DNA from: JAVKSM01 sp039583705 | GTDB lineage: Bacteria; Actinomycetota; Actinomycetes; Mycobacteriales; Pseudonocardiaceae | Direction of reading: 5' to 3' | Assembly (NCBI GenBank): GCA_039583705.1 | Contig: JAVKSM010000022.1 | Coordinates: forward strand, 1 to 31,407 | DNA length: 31,407 bases | The notes under the pieces: generated by a model | Seen by the model: the letters and a program-made list of their open reading frames with translations, nothing else | Databases searched by the model: none | Told to the model about the DNA's origin: nothing | Shown here: one piece after another, positions 21,518-29,055 of the stretch | Layout: the number at the start of each line of letters is the position of its first letter | Position numbering within the stretch: the stretch's first letter is position 1 | Position numbers and translations under genes: made by a program

Positions 21518-22980
21518 GCACCAGCTCCCGCCTTCAGCCCGTACGCCGCCAACCGCTCGTCCAGCGCGTCGAGCGCCGGCACGCCCTGCCACGGCCGCAT
21601 GTGGGCGCGGGTCGCCCGCACGTCCGTCAGCAGCCGGGACGAGGGAGCCCGGGTCGCGAGCAGCGCGGCGTCACCGACAACGCGGGCAGCCTCGTCGACC
21701 TCGCCGGATCGCAGGTGCGCGGTGCCCAGGCGGAGCAGGCAGAACGCCAGGTCGCCCGTAAAGGAATCTTCGAACAGCCGTATCCCGTCGCTGGCCCTGG
21801 CAGCGGCCTGCCGGGGCTTGCCCAGCCGCAGCAAGCACTCGCTCTCCTTGCTGGCCATCAACGCCTCGTTGAACCAGTAGACCGGAGATTCCGGAGTCGG
21901 CGCAGCCGGCGCGGACTCGAACCCGGCCTGCGCCCGTTCCAGCGCTTTCATACATTCGTTGTCCTGCCCGTCGACCGCGTACGCCATCGCGGCCCGCTGG
22001 GCGACGCACACCCGGAGCAGCGCGTCATCGGTCCCGGCCGCGAGGCTCTGCGCCGCCGCGGCGTAGTCGATGCCGGCGTGCGCCCTCCCGTGCCAGGACG
22101 CGAAGTAACTTGCGTTGCACAACGCATAGACGGCCAGCCTGGTGTCGCGCGCCTCCTGAGCGGCCGCCCGCGCCTGATCGCAGTAGTACAGGGCGCTGAC
22201 GACGTCATCGAGATTGAAGCAGTAGAACCCCACGGAGCTGGACATGCTGCTGTAGACCGACAACAGCCGGGGACGGAGCGGAGCCGGACAGCCCGCCAAC
22301 AGATCACTCACCAACTGGCGTTGCGCAAGGACGGTGCGCAGCACCGCCTGCGGTCCGAGGGCATCATCCTGCCGTTTGCAGTTCCGGAGCATGGCTTCGA
22401 TGTCCTCGACGACCTGCGCATCCACCCGGCTCGGTGAGGCGACGGCCTGCGCCAGACGAGCCTGTTCATCGGTGTCCAGGCCACGGAGAACAGGAGAAGC
22501 CGCAACGGCCGTAGCCGCCCAGCCGAGCAACTGGAGCAGGTCACGACGCTTCACGGTGTCTGCCCACCCATCGAGAAACCTCGCGAGCCGCTCGTATAAC
22601 TGATCTCTCCACTCGGCAGACTCCACCTGTAACAGGTCCGTGCTTGGGTCCGTGCTCCGCGCGGCCTGAGCCGCAGCATACTCCTCGGCCGCGGCCCGCG
22701 CCGCCGCCAGGCTCCGCCGCTCATGGTCCTGAATAGCGGCGTGTACCCGCTCATATCCGTCCAGGAGCGCACCGTCGGCCTCCACCAACTCGTCGGCCGC
22801 TTTCCAGAAAGCGCGCGTGAGGAGCTGGCGGCCGGCTTCGGCGTGGGCCACCGACGAACGGCTGTAACCCGCTTTGTGGGCAACCTGTTGTTGGCAGACC
22901 CCGGCGGCTCGCCGGGCCGCGGCCAACTGGCGGCCGAGGGCGTGCTGCAGGGCCGCGAGCTCGGGAGGTGTCTGGCGCAC
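21514..22980 (-). CDS. XRE-family regulator with TPR-like C-terminal region
   Basis: 488 residues from GTG 22980, preceded by GGAGGA at 22987-22992. An XRE helix-turn-helix spans residues 5-60 (L-G-R-Q-L-A-A-A-R-R-A-A-G...Q-Q-Q-V-A-H-K-A-G-Y-S-R-S-S-V-A-H-A-E-A-G-R). A linker with R-R-D-L-L-Q-L-L-G-W-A-A-T-A-V-A-A-S-P follows around 140-160, then ~300 residues of Ala/Leu-rich paired helices resembling tetratricopeptide repeats. This two-part architecture is common in actinomycete regulators, where the repeat half is thought to sense a peptide or small ligand. It is divergent from the small gene at 23127, with a shared 143-bp region bearing inverted repeats, so autoregulation and control of that gene are plausible. 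Confidence 0.9.
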   Translation of the reverse strand: MRQTPPELAALQHALGRQLAAARRAAGVCQQQVAHKAGYSRSSVAHAEAGRQLLTRAFWKAADELVEADGALLDGYERVHAAIQDHERRSLAAARAAAEEYAAAQAARSTDPSTDLLQVESAEWRDQLYERLARFLDGWADTVKRRDLLQLLGWAATAVAASPVLRGLDTDEQARLAQAVASPSRVDAQVVEDIEAMLRNCKRQDDALGPQAVLRTVLAQRQLVSDLLAGCPAPLRPRLLSVYSSMSSSVGFYCFNLDDVVSALYYCDQARAAAQEARDTRLAVYALCNASYFASWHGRAHAGIDYAAAAQSLAAGTDDALLRVCVAQRAAMAYAVDGQDNECMKALERAQAGFESAPAAPTPESPVYWFNEALMASKESECLLRLGKPRQAAARASDGIRLFEDSFTGDLAFCLLRLGTAHLRSGEVDEAARVVGDAALLATRAPSSRLLTDVRATRAHMRPWQGVPALDALDERLAAYGLKAGAGA

Positions 22981-23003
22981 CGTTGTTCCTCCGTCTGTCG
23001 GAT

Positions 23004-23065
23004 GTGAGGGCAGATCGTAGCCGAGGCTCACGGGCGTTCGGTGAGGTGGAGCACGGTTGCCTCAC
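23004..23065. promoter_or_regulatory. Cluster of GTGAG/CTCAC half-sites in a divergent promoter region
   Basis: GTGAGG at 23004-23009, CTCAC at 23027-23031, GTGAGG at 23041-23046 and CCTCAC at 23060-23065. The last two form a perfect 6-bp inverted repeat with 13 bp between; the first two form a 5-bp inverted pair with 17 bp between. They occupy the space between the XRE regulator start and the 23127 gene, where an operator for that regulator would be expected. Confidence 0.4.
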
Positions 23066-23126
23066 GTCCCGTCCACACCCTTGGGTCGTGGCATGTGCCC
23101 GGGGAGGCGGGGAGGAGGTACCGGTG

Positions 23127-23471
23127 ATGATTGCTCTGTGCCGGTGTGGTCTGCCGGTTGACGTGTCCGGTGAGGTGCCGGACGGGAAACCGTTCTGGTA
23201 TCCGGAAAACGATCCCGAACCGGGGCCGGAGGTGACGGCGGTGGCCATGGTGGGGCGGCACCCGGCATTCTATTACTACGAGCGGGACATAGACGGCTGG
23301 CAGATCGAGGGGCTGTTGGCTGGACACGGCGAAGACGTGACGCCGATAGCCTGGCAGGACGTCGGGGCCTGCTGGGCGGGAAGCCGGCATCCGGTGGTAG
23401 CGGTCGAGGAGCCCCCTGCCGAGCCCCCGGCGGAGTCAGCGGCCGACCGTGATCGGTCCGGGCTCCGGTAG
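23127..23471 (+). CDS. Hypothetical protein of 114 aa, divergent from the XRE regulator
   Basis: Starts M-I-A-L-C-R-C-G-L-P-V-D-V-S-G-E-V (a C-x-C-G pair that may belong to a half zinc-ribbon), followed by F-W-Y-P-E-N-D-P-E-P-G-P-E-V-T, an aromatic segment F-Y-Y-Y-E-R-D-I-D-G-W and W-Q-D-V-G-A-C-W-A-G-S-R-H, with an acidic, Pro-rich tail. I do not recognise a family. GGAGGAGG at 23111-23118 is a very strong ribosome binding site for ATG 23127 (8 nt) or GTG 23124 (5 nt), so it is likely well translated. Its position suggests that it is a target of the neighbouring regulator. Confidence 0.65.
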   Translation: MIALCRCGLPVDVSGEVPDGKPFWYPENDPEPGPEVTAVAMVGRHPAFYYYERDIDGWQIEGLLAGHGEDVTPIAWQDVGACWAGSRHPVVAVEEPPAEPPAESAADRDRSGLR

Positions 23472-23479
23472 CGGGATCG

Positions 23480-23695
23480 GTGATCGACCTGGACCGGTCG
23501 ACCTGGCCCGGTTCGCTGGCGTTCAGTTGGGACACCGGTATGGCGGAGTTCCGTCGGATCACGGAGGTCAGCTCCTACGGGCAGGTGCACGGCACGTTGG
23601 CGGCGTTGGCCCGGGGGCGCCCTGACCCGCGACGTGCTCGGGCTCGGGTGGGTCATCGCCGGGCGGCCAGCCGTAGGGCGAGGGTGGGGCAATAG
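23480..23695 (+). CDS. Short hypothetical ORF, possibly a broken gene
   Basis: From GTG 23480 the frame reads M-I-D-L-D-R-S-T-W-P-G-S-L-A-F-S-W-D-T-G-M-A-E-F-R-R-I-T-E-V, which looks like real protein. After about base 23615 it becomes Arg/Ala nonsense, while a neighbouring frame reads A-L-T-R-D-V-L-G-L-G-W-V, so a frameshift near 23615 is possible. The last ~40 bp overlap the ferredoxin gene on the other strand. It starts 8 bp after the previous stop and may have been the next gene of that unit before decay. No family recognised. Confidence 0.3.
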   Translation: MIDLDRSTWPGSLAFSWDTGMAEFRRITEVSSYGQVHGTLAALARGRPDPRRARARVGHRRAASRRARVGQ

Positions 23696-23889
23696 GCGAC
23701 CGCCAGCCGAGCTTCCGCGGCGAGCGCGGGTGGCACCGGCCGGGGGTCGAGCAGCGGGTAGCCCCACTCGTCCAGCGAGATCATTTCGGGAAGGAGCTCG
23801 GCGCACAGCCCGTGGCCCTCGCACATGATCGGGTCGACCCGGAGCGCCGGCTGGTCGGGGAGGTCGTGACGGTTGTGCTCAGTGGTCAT
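23653..23889 (-). CDS. Small ferredoxin, [3Fe-4S]/P450-associated type
   Basis: 78 residues. C-E-G-H-G-L-C-A-E-L-L-P-E and A-Y-C-P-T-L-A-L give the C-x5-C...C-P pattern of single-cluster 3Fe-4S ferredoxins (SoyB/FdxD-like in actinomycetes); a fourth Cys for a 4Fe-4S cluster is absent. The family carries single electrons to partners such as cytochromes P450, but here it is last in an operon with a NuoF-like NADH protein, which suggests that it exchanges electrons with that protein. ATG 23889 lies inside the 3' end of the NuoF-like gene (11-bp overlap), so it is coupled. Ends close to an unrelated plus-strand gene. Confidence 0.88.
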   Translation of the reverse strand: MTTEHNRHDLPDQPALRVDPIMCEGHGLCAELLPEMISLDEWGYPLLDPRPVPPALAAEARLAVAYCPTLALRLAARR

Positions 23890-25192
23890 GGTGGGGCCTG
23901 GTGGGGATGGGGAACAGTGGTGGCTGTCTGGCGGCCCTACAGGGCCGGCCGACGAGGTGGTCGGCGAGGTCGCCGCGGAAGACGCGCAACGCGCTGGCCG
24001 CCAGGCGCACCGCTCCGTCGGGGTGCGCGCAGGCCCCCCGCCCCGCAATCACCGCCAGCCGCCGCTTGAGCTGGTCGAGGACCGCGGCGCTCGCCCGGTT
24101 GGACACCAGCGCCTCGAGGTCGGCGGCGAGCGCCGGCAGCCCGAACCGGCACGGACCGCATTGACCTGCTGACTCACCGGCGAGATAGCGCACGAGGTGG
24201 GCCGTCTGCGCCAACCCGCAGGCCCCGGCCGGCAAGGCGAGCAGCACCGGCACACCCAGCACGGCACCGGCCGCGCGCAGGCCCTCGTGAGACAGCGGGA
24301 CGCCCAACGCGGCCGGCACCGGCAGCCAGTTGCCGCCGTAGCCGCCGACCAGCACCGCTGGGATGTTCCGGGTTGGGGCACCGGCCAGGGTGAGAGCGGC
24401 CCCCAGGGGCGACCCGGCGGGGATCTCGTGGACCCCGCTGACCCGCACGGCCCCGCCGACGGTGACCAGCAGGGTGCCGGGGGTCTGCGTGGTGCCCAGC
24501 GAGCGGAACCAGTCGGCGCCGAAGCGGGCGACCAGGGCGAGATGGGCCAGGGTTTCGACGTTGTCGACCAGGGTCCGCCGACCGGCGACGCCGCGCTCGG
24601 CGGGACGTGGCGGCTTGGTGGTGGGGCGGGCGTCGCCGGTGTTGAGATAGCGGACGAGCGCGGACTCCTCGCTGGCGACGTAGCGGCCGGGCACTGCCAC
24701 CGCGCGGATCCGGATCGGGTCGTCGCGCTCGGCGATGGCCTGGACGACCCGCTCGCCGGCGTGGTCACCGTCGTGGACGCAGACGATGACCTCGCTGGCG
24801 TTGACGGCGTGGGCGGCGAGCACCGCGCCGTCCAACACGAGGTGCGGGGCGAGGTCCAGCAGGACGCGGTCCTTGCCGCTCGCGGGTTCGCCCTCGCAGC
24901 CGTTGGCGAGGACGATCGGGACGCGGCGGCCCTCGGCGACGGCTCGGAGCTTGCGGCCGGTGGGGAAGCCGGCTCCGCCGCGGCCCCGCAGGCCGGCGGC
25001 GTCGACCTCGTCGATCAGACGGGCTCTCCCGTGCCGGCTGGACCATGCCGCCAGCGGCAGGGCGCCGTAGCGGCGCAGGTGCTCGGAGTGGTCGGCTGGC
25101 CGCCCGGTGCTGTGCCAGCCGGCGAGCAGTCGATGCGGCCCGGTCGGTGGGGCCGGCTGGGTCACTCTCGGGTTCGCGGGGTGCACGCTCAC
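23879..25192 (-). CDS. NuoF-like NADH/FMN-binding iron-sulfur protein
   Basis: 437 residues, similar to NuoF in length. FMN/NADH site: G-L-R-G-R-G-G-A-G-F-P-T-G-R-K-L, then N-G-C-E-G-E-P-A-S-G-K-D-R (NuoF N-x-x-E-x-E-P-x-x-x-K-D-R), Y-V-A-S-E-E-S-A-L, followed by an SLBB-like segment (V-G-G-A-V-R-V-S-G-V-H-E-I-P). The C-terminal Fe-S domain reads E-S-A-G-Q-C-G-P-C-R-F-G and later G-R-G-A-C-A-H-P-D-G: the first Cys of the NuoF S-C-G-x-C-x-P-C-R motif is Ala (codon GCA), leaving three ligands. By family it would oxidise NADH through FMN and pass electrons to Fe-S partners. The GTG at 25192 overlaps the cytochrome gene stop. No nuoE/nuoG nearby, so it is not part of complex I here. The Cys change is discussed as a finding. 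Confidence 0.85.
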   Translation of the reverse strand: MSVHPANPRVTQPAPPTGPHRLLAGWHSTGRPADHSEHLRRYGALPLAAWSSRHGRARLIDEVDAAGLRGRGGAGFPTGRKLRAVAEGRRVPIVLANGCEGEPASGKDRVLLDLAPHLVLDGAVLAAHAVNASEVIVCVHDGDHAGERVVQAIAERDDPIRIRAVAVPGRYVASEESALVRYLNTGDARPTTKPPRPAERGVAGRRTLVDNVETLAHLALVARFGADWFRSLGTTQTPGTLLVTVGGAVRVSGVHEIPAGSPLGAALTLAGAPTRNIPAVLVGGYGGNWLPVPAALGVPLSHEGLRAAGAVLGVPVLLALPAGACGLAQTAHLVRYLAGESAGQCGPCRFGLPALAADLEALVSNRASAAVLDQLKRRLAVIAGRGACAHPDGAVRLAASALRVFRGDLADHLVGRPCRAARQPPLFPIPTRPHHDH

Positions 25193-25821
25193 CGCTGTCC
25201 CCAGCCCGGCCACGCCCGGTGGCCCGCGACCCGGGCGTCGGTGGCTCGGGCGCCGGTGGCTCGGGCGCCGGCGAGCGGGTCGCCGACCGGGCGGTTCGTG
25301 GAGGGCGTGCCCAGCAGCCGCCACCCGAGGGCGGCCACGACGGCCGCGATGCAGCCGAGTGTGAGGACCAGCACCCAGCTCAGGTGGGCGTCGCCGCCGG
25401 GGATGCCCAGCGCGTGGGTCACAGCCACCGGCCAGCAGGCGTAGGCGGCCCAGTGCACCGCCCGCCACATCCGGTAACTGATGTGCGGACGCAGCATGCT
25501 CGTCACGACCAGGGCGATGAGCAGGTCCAGGGCCACCGCGCCGAGCCCGAGCCAGAACGGGTGGTAGCGCGACCCGAACGGCACCACGGTGTCGAGCCAG
25601 CCGATCCCGGGGAAGGGGTCGAGCACGGCGGTGGCGATGTGCAGCACGAGGAAGCCGAGCGTCAGCAGCGCAAGGTTGCGGTGCAGCATGGCCACCACGA
25701 ACCGCGGCCATCGCGACCTGGCCGAGCGCGCCACCCCGGTGATCCCGAGCAGCACGGTCCCGGTGAGCAGCACGAGGGACACCAGGCCGCCGGCCCGGCT
25801 GGCGTACCAGAACACGATCAC
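25189..25821 (-). CDS. Ferric-reductase-like transmembrane cytochrome b protein
   Basis: 210 residues from GTG 25821, which overlaps the apbE stop as GTGA. About six membrane helices, with histidines placed as in ferric-reductase-like heme b proteins: L-H-R-N-L-A-L-L, F-L-V-L-H-I-A-T-A-V (both in one region near residues 47-62), then A-V-H-W-A-A-Y and V-T-H-A-L-G further on. The tail is a repeat-like A-R-A-T-G-A-R-A-T-D-A-R. The family moves electrons across the membrane through two b hemes; it has no flavin or NAD domain of its own, which the NuoF-like partner could supply. A longer open frame upstream overlaps apbE and is spurious. Confidence 0.82.
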   Translation of the reverse strand: MIVFWYASRAGGLVSLVLLTGTVLLGITGVARSARSRWPRFVVAMLHRNLALLTLGFLVLHIATAVLDPFPGIGWLDTVVPFGSRYHPFWLGLGAVALDLLIALVVTSMLRPHISYRMWRAVHWAAYACWPVAVTHALGIPGGDAHLSWVLVLTLGCIAAVVAALGWRLLGTPSTNRPVGDPLAGARATGARATDARVAGHRAWPGWGQR

Positions 25822-26774
25822 CGCGCGGTAGCTCCGACCGGTTCCTGCACCGGCCAGCCAGCGACCGCGCACACCCGGCCCGCGTCGTCGACCAGCCGGG
25901 CCGGCAGCCGCCGCTGCCGCAGCCACCCCGGGGCGTCCGCCCCGAGCACCACGGCAGCGGTGGCGGCGGTGTTCGCGTCCAGGCAGGAGCCGGCGACCAC
26001 GCTGACCGTGCGCCAGCCGCCGGCCGCGGGCTCCCCGGTGCGGGGGTCGACGATGTGGTGCACGAGCCGTCCCCCGCGCCACCACCGCCGGCAGGTGGTG
26101 CTGGACGTCGCCAGAGCGCCGGCGCGGATCGTGACCACGGCGCCGCCGTCCGGATCAGCCCGACGGTGGTCATCACCGATGTCGATCCGCCATCCCCCAG
26201 CCGGGGCGACACCACTGACGGCGATGTCACCACCGAGGTTCACCAACACCCCCACGCCGAGCGTGGACGCGATCCGGCGGGCCGCGCGATCAGCGGCCAG
26301 GGCCTTGGCGGTGGCCCCGACGTCCAGCCGCACCCCGCGGGGAAGGACCACCTCGCGGCGAGCGGGACTCCAACCGATCCGCCACCAGCCCAGCGCCGCC
26401 GCCACGGTCCCAAGCGCCGGACCAGCCGCGGGAAGGACCGCGAAATCGCGGTCGTAGCCCAAGGCGAGCATCGCCTGACCAACCGTGGGATCGACCAGGC
26501 CGTCGGTGAGGGCAGCCGCCCGCAGCGCGGCGTCGATCACCGCGGCGAGCAACGGGCTGACCCTGGTCGCGGTCCCAGCGCAACGCTCCACCCTACGGAT
26601 CTCCGAGTCCCCCCGAAAACGGCTGCAGGCGAGGTCGAGCTCCGCGAGCTCAACCCGCAGAATGCGCTCGGCCCGGCAGACCTCCGCCGTGCCCGCAGCC
26701 GCCAGCAGCAGTTCCGCCGTCGTACCGATCGCCGGGAAACACACCGCCACCGGCGCATCAACCCCACCCATCAC
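25818..26774 (-). CDS. apbE: ApbE-family FAD:protein FMN transferase
   Basis: 318 residues. Key family blocks: L-D-V-G-A-T-A-K-A-L-A-A-D (150-162), N-L-G-G-D-I-A-V-S-G (179-188), G-A-L-A-T-S-S-T-T (219-227), H-H-I-V-D-P-R-T-G-E-P (239-249) and L-D-A-N-T-A-A-T-A (265-273). All are expected positions for FAD binding, Mg2+ ligation and transfer of FMN to Ser/Thr of a target. The GTG at 26774 overlaps the stop of the preceding gene by 4 bp; the very next codon is ATG. No clear secretion signal, so the cellular side is uncertain. In actinomycetes such genes sit beside ferric-reductase-like membrane proteins and FMN-binding lipoproteins. Here an FMN-binding domain with the S/T-G-A-T/S acceptor motif was not found in the operon. 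Confidence 0.9.
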   Translation of the reverse strand: MMGGVDAPVAVCFPAIGTTAELLLAAAGTAEVCRAERILRVELAELDLACSRFRGDSEIRRVERCAGTATRVSPLLAAVIDAALRAAALTDGLVDPTVGQAMLALGYDRDFAVLPAAGPALGTVAAALGWWRIGWSPARREVVLPRGVRLDVGATAKALAADRAARRIASTLGVGVLVNLGGDIAVSGVAPAGGWRIDIGDDHRRADPDGGAVVTIRAGALATSSTTCRRWWRGGRLVHHIVDPRTGEPAAGGWRTVSVVAGSCLDANTAATAAVVLGADAPGWLRQRRLPARLVDDAGRVCAVAGWPVQEPVGATAR

Positions 26775-27175
26775 GAGCCACCCGAGCGGGTGTGCCCACC
26801 CCCCTGCGAGGACAAGGGCGCGGCGGGCGGTGGCTGCAGCTGCGGGTAGACGGGCTGGTAATCCCCCCCACCCGGGCCGGAGGAAGAGCCCTGACCCGAA
26901 TCAGAGTCCGGGGAGAGCGCTGCCCGATCCCCCGAACCGAGACCCGGCGCGGGTTGCCCAGACTCGCCAGCCGGCCCCAGCACCGGCGCCGGTGCCGGGG
27001 GGGAGGTCGCGGCAGCGGCGGCGGAACCGTGCGCCAACACAACACCCACCAGCGCCGCACCCACAGCCGCCCCCGCCGCGGTCCAGCGGGTGACCCTCCC
27101 AACCTGATCACGCCCCAGCTCACGCCACGCCACCCGAGAGCGTTCCGAACCGTTCACACAGCCGAGTATGTCCAT
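26771..27175 (-). CDS. Small membrane-anchored or secreted Pro/Gly/Ser-rich protein, first gene of the redox operon
   Basis: 134 residues. An N-terminal stretch with basic residues is followed by TAAGAAVGAALVGVVLAHGS, a hydrophobic helix ending in A-A-A-A-A-T that could be a signal peptide or an anchor. The rest is a low-complexity extracellular region (P-A-P-A-P-V-L-G-P, G-S-G-D-R, S-S-S-G-P-G-G-G-D-Y-Q-P-V-Y-P-Q-L-Q-P-P-P-A-A-P). No family recognised. Its stop overlaps the apbE start, so it is coupled. Start ATG 27175 has no clear ribosome binding site; downstream GTGs are in frame. It is a candidate partner of the redox proteins but carries no obvious heme, flavin or Fe-S motif. Confidence 0.55.
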   Translation of the reverse strand: MDILGCVNGSERSRVAWRELGRDQVGRVTRWTAAGAAVGAALVGVVLAHGSAAAAATSPPAPAPVLGPAGESGQPAPGLGSGDRAALSPDSDSGQGSSSGPGGGDYQPVYPQLQPPPAAPLSSQGGGHTRSGGS

Positions 27176-27183
27176 CGTTTCTT

Positions 27184-27260
27184 ACAGACTCCTGGGAGTC
27201 CCACAGGTTTCACAGACTCCCAGGAACCTCACAGATTCCACAGATTCCCGGGAGTCCCAC
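27184..27260 (-). promoter_or_regulatory. Array of direct and inverted repeats upstream of the redox operon
   Basis: ACAGA(C/T)TCC occurs four times (27184, 27212, 27231, 27240) and GGGAGTCCCAC twice (27194-27204 and 27250-27260). The copies also form inverted repeats: GACTCC/GGAGTC (27187-27192 with 27195-27200), GGGAGTC/GACTCCC (27194-27200 with 27215-27221), and GATTCCCGGGAGTC (27243-27256, one mismatch from a palindrome). They sit 9-85 bp upstream of the operon's first ATG, in a locally A/T-richer stretch. A regulator operator array is the simplest reading. Confidence 0.5.
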
Positions 27261-27449
27261 CCGGCGCCGGGCGGCCGGTGGCGCGGGCTGGTGTGCCGCG
27301 GCTGCGGCCTCACGTGAGGGGACCCGAGGCTGGGGCGTTGCGGTGGCCGGCGTTACGGTGGCCCGCGCACACCGCGGGGCCAGCCCCGGGATCGCCGACG
27401 AGGTGGGCCAGCGGTGAGGAGTGGCCGACCTCGTCGGGAGGGTTCGCTC

Positions 27450-29018
27450 GTGGCGTGCCGCAGATGTCCGCCCTTGTCGGTTCTCGTGCTGGCCGCGACC
27501 GTCGCGGCCGCGCTGGCGCTGGGTGTGGGTGGGTGCACGCCGGCGTCGGCCGGCTCCAGCGCCGCAGCCACGGGAGCGGGGGCGGCCACCGGCGCGGTCG
27601 GGTCGTCGGGCTGGCCCAGCTCCGAGGCGACCAAGGCCGAGAACGACCAGCCCGGCGACGCGGGTTGGTCGGCCAACCAGGGGGCCGAGATGAGCCGGCT
27701 GGCGGCCTGGGCGGACCACGACAGCATCGTCCCAGGTGATGCGGTCCGTCTGTTCGTGCGGGCGGCGGACGCGCCGGTGACCGTCACGGCCTACCGCATG
27801 GGGTGGTACGGCGGAAAGCGGGCGCGCCGGGTGTGGACCTCACCGTCGGTGACCGACACGGTCCAGCCGGCACCGACCTTCGACGCGGCGACGCGCACCG
27901 TGTCGGCGGCGAACTGGCACCCGTCGCTCACCGTCCCGACCGCCGGATGGGTGCCGGGCGACTACCTGTTCCGGCTGCAGGACAGGGTCGGGCGGCCGTG
28001 GTACGTGCCGCTGACGGTGCGGGCGCCGAGCACCCGGGGGGCCGTGGTCCTGGTCAACGGCGTCACGACCTGGCAGGCGTACAACACCTTCGGCGGCTAC
28101 AGCCTCTACAAGGGGCCGAACGGGGCCTACGCGACCCGGGCCTACGCGGTCTCCTTCGACAGGCCGTACGACGCGGCCGACGGCGCGTCGGACTTCTGGG
28201 GAAACGAGCGGCCCATGGTGAGCCTGGTCGAACGCCTCGGCCTGCCGGTCGCCTACGTCACCGACATCGACCTGCACCGTGACCCGCACCTGCTCGACGG
28301 TGCCCGCGCGGTCTTCTCGCTCGGCCACGACGAGTACTGGTCGCAGGCGATGCGGGACCACCTGCAGGCGGCCCGCGACGCCGGCACCAACATCGCCTTC
28401 CTCGGCGCGAACGCGATCTACCGGCACATCCGGCTCTCGGCGACGCCGGTCGGAGCGCTGCGGCTGGAGACCGACTACAAGGAGGGCCAGCTCGACCCGG
28501 TGCTCGCGTCGGACCCGGCGGAGGCCACGTTCCAGTGGCGACAGGGACCGGACCCGCGGCCGGAGTCGGTGCTCACCGGGGCGTTCTACCAGTGCAACCC
28601 GGTCCACACCGACATGGTCGTGGCCGACCCCGGTTCCTGGCTGTTCGCCGGCACCGGGCTGCGGGCGGGCGACCGGCTCCCGGGGATCATCGGCTCCGAG
28701 TACGACCGGGTCGACCTCGGCGTGCCGACGCCGCGTCCGATCGAGGTGCTGACCCACTCACCGCTGAACTGCGGCGGCAAGCCGTCGTACTCGGACATGG
28801 CCTATTACACGGTGCCCAGCGCAGCGGGCGGGTTCGACGTGGGCACCAGCACCTGGGTCTGCGTGCTGGACGACTTCTGCGGCCACCCGCTCGCGCCCGG
28901 GGTGCAGGCCGCGGTCACCCGGATCACGACGAACCTGCTCCAGGTGTTCGCGGCGGGCCCGGCCGGTCGGAGCCACCCGGCGCGGGACAACCTCGCCCAG
29001 CTCGGCATCCGCCGCTGA
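27450..29018 (+). CDS. Lipoprotein with N,N-dimethylformamidase beta-subunit-like domain
   Basis: 522 residues. Start GTG 27450 with GGGAGGG at 27436-27442 (7 nt). A signal peptide with the lipobox A-L-G-V-G-G-C places lipidated Cys at residue 29; a Gly/Ala/Ser linker follows. The domain has an Ig-like opening with A-Y-R-M-G-W-Y-G-G-K-R-A-R-R-V-W, then L-V-N-G-V-T-T-W-Q-A-Y-N-T-F-G-G-Y-S-L-Y, S-F-D-R-P-Y and S-L-G-H-D-E-Y-W-S, which are the characteristic blocks of the dimethylformamidase beta-subunit-like family. In true DMFase the beta subunit holds the active site with an iron centre; most lipoprotein members are uncharacterised and are common near surface-glycan genes. Neighbouring glycosyltransferases suggest a cell-envelope job here. 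It is divergent from the redox operon. Confidence 0.88.
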   Translation: MACRRCPPLSVLVLAATVAAALALGVGGCTPASAGSSAAATGAGAATGAVGSSGWPSSEATKAENDQPGDAGWSANQGAEMSRLAAWADHDSIVPGDAVRLFVRAADAPVTVTAYRMGWYGGKRARRVWTSPSVTDTVQPAPTFDAATRTVSAANWHPSLTVPTAGWVPGDYLFRLQDRVGRPWYVPLTVRAPSTRGAVVLVNGVTTWQAYNTFGGYSLYKGPNGAYATRAYAVSFDRPYDAADGASDFWGNERPMVSLVERLGLPVAYVTDIDLHRDPHLLDGARAVFSLGHDEYWSQAMRDHLQAARDAGTNIAFLGANAIYRHIRLSATPVGALRLETDYKEGQLDPVLASDPAEATFQWRQGPDPRPESVLTGAFYQCNPVHTDMVVADPGSWLFAGTGLRAGDRLPGIIGSEYDRVDLGVPTPRPIEVLTHSPLNCGGKPSYSDMAYYTVPSAAGGFDVGTSTWVCVLDDFCGHPLAPGVQAAVTRITTNLLQVFAAGPAGRSHPARDNLAQLGIRR

Positions 29019-29055
29019 CCAGGGCCGCACCAGTCCGCCCGGTCCGCGCCGGGTC

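Noticed and set aside
23879..26233. 784-residue frame on the minus strand as one protein
   Set aside because: Only the last 437 residues are NuoF-like; the front is a shadow of apbE and the cytochrome gene. The GTGA overlap at 25189-25192 fixes the start.
27184..27260. Possible short CRISPR-like array
   Set aside because: Repeats of 9-11 bp at irregular spacing, no cas genes; better seen as an operator region.
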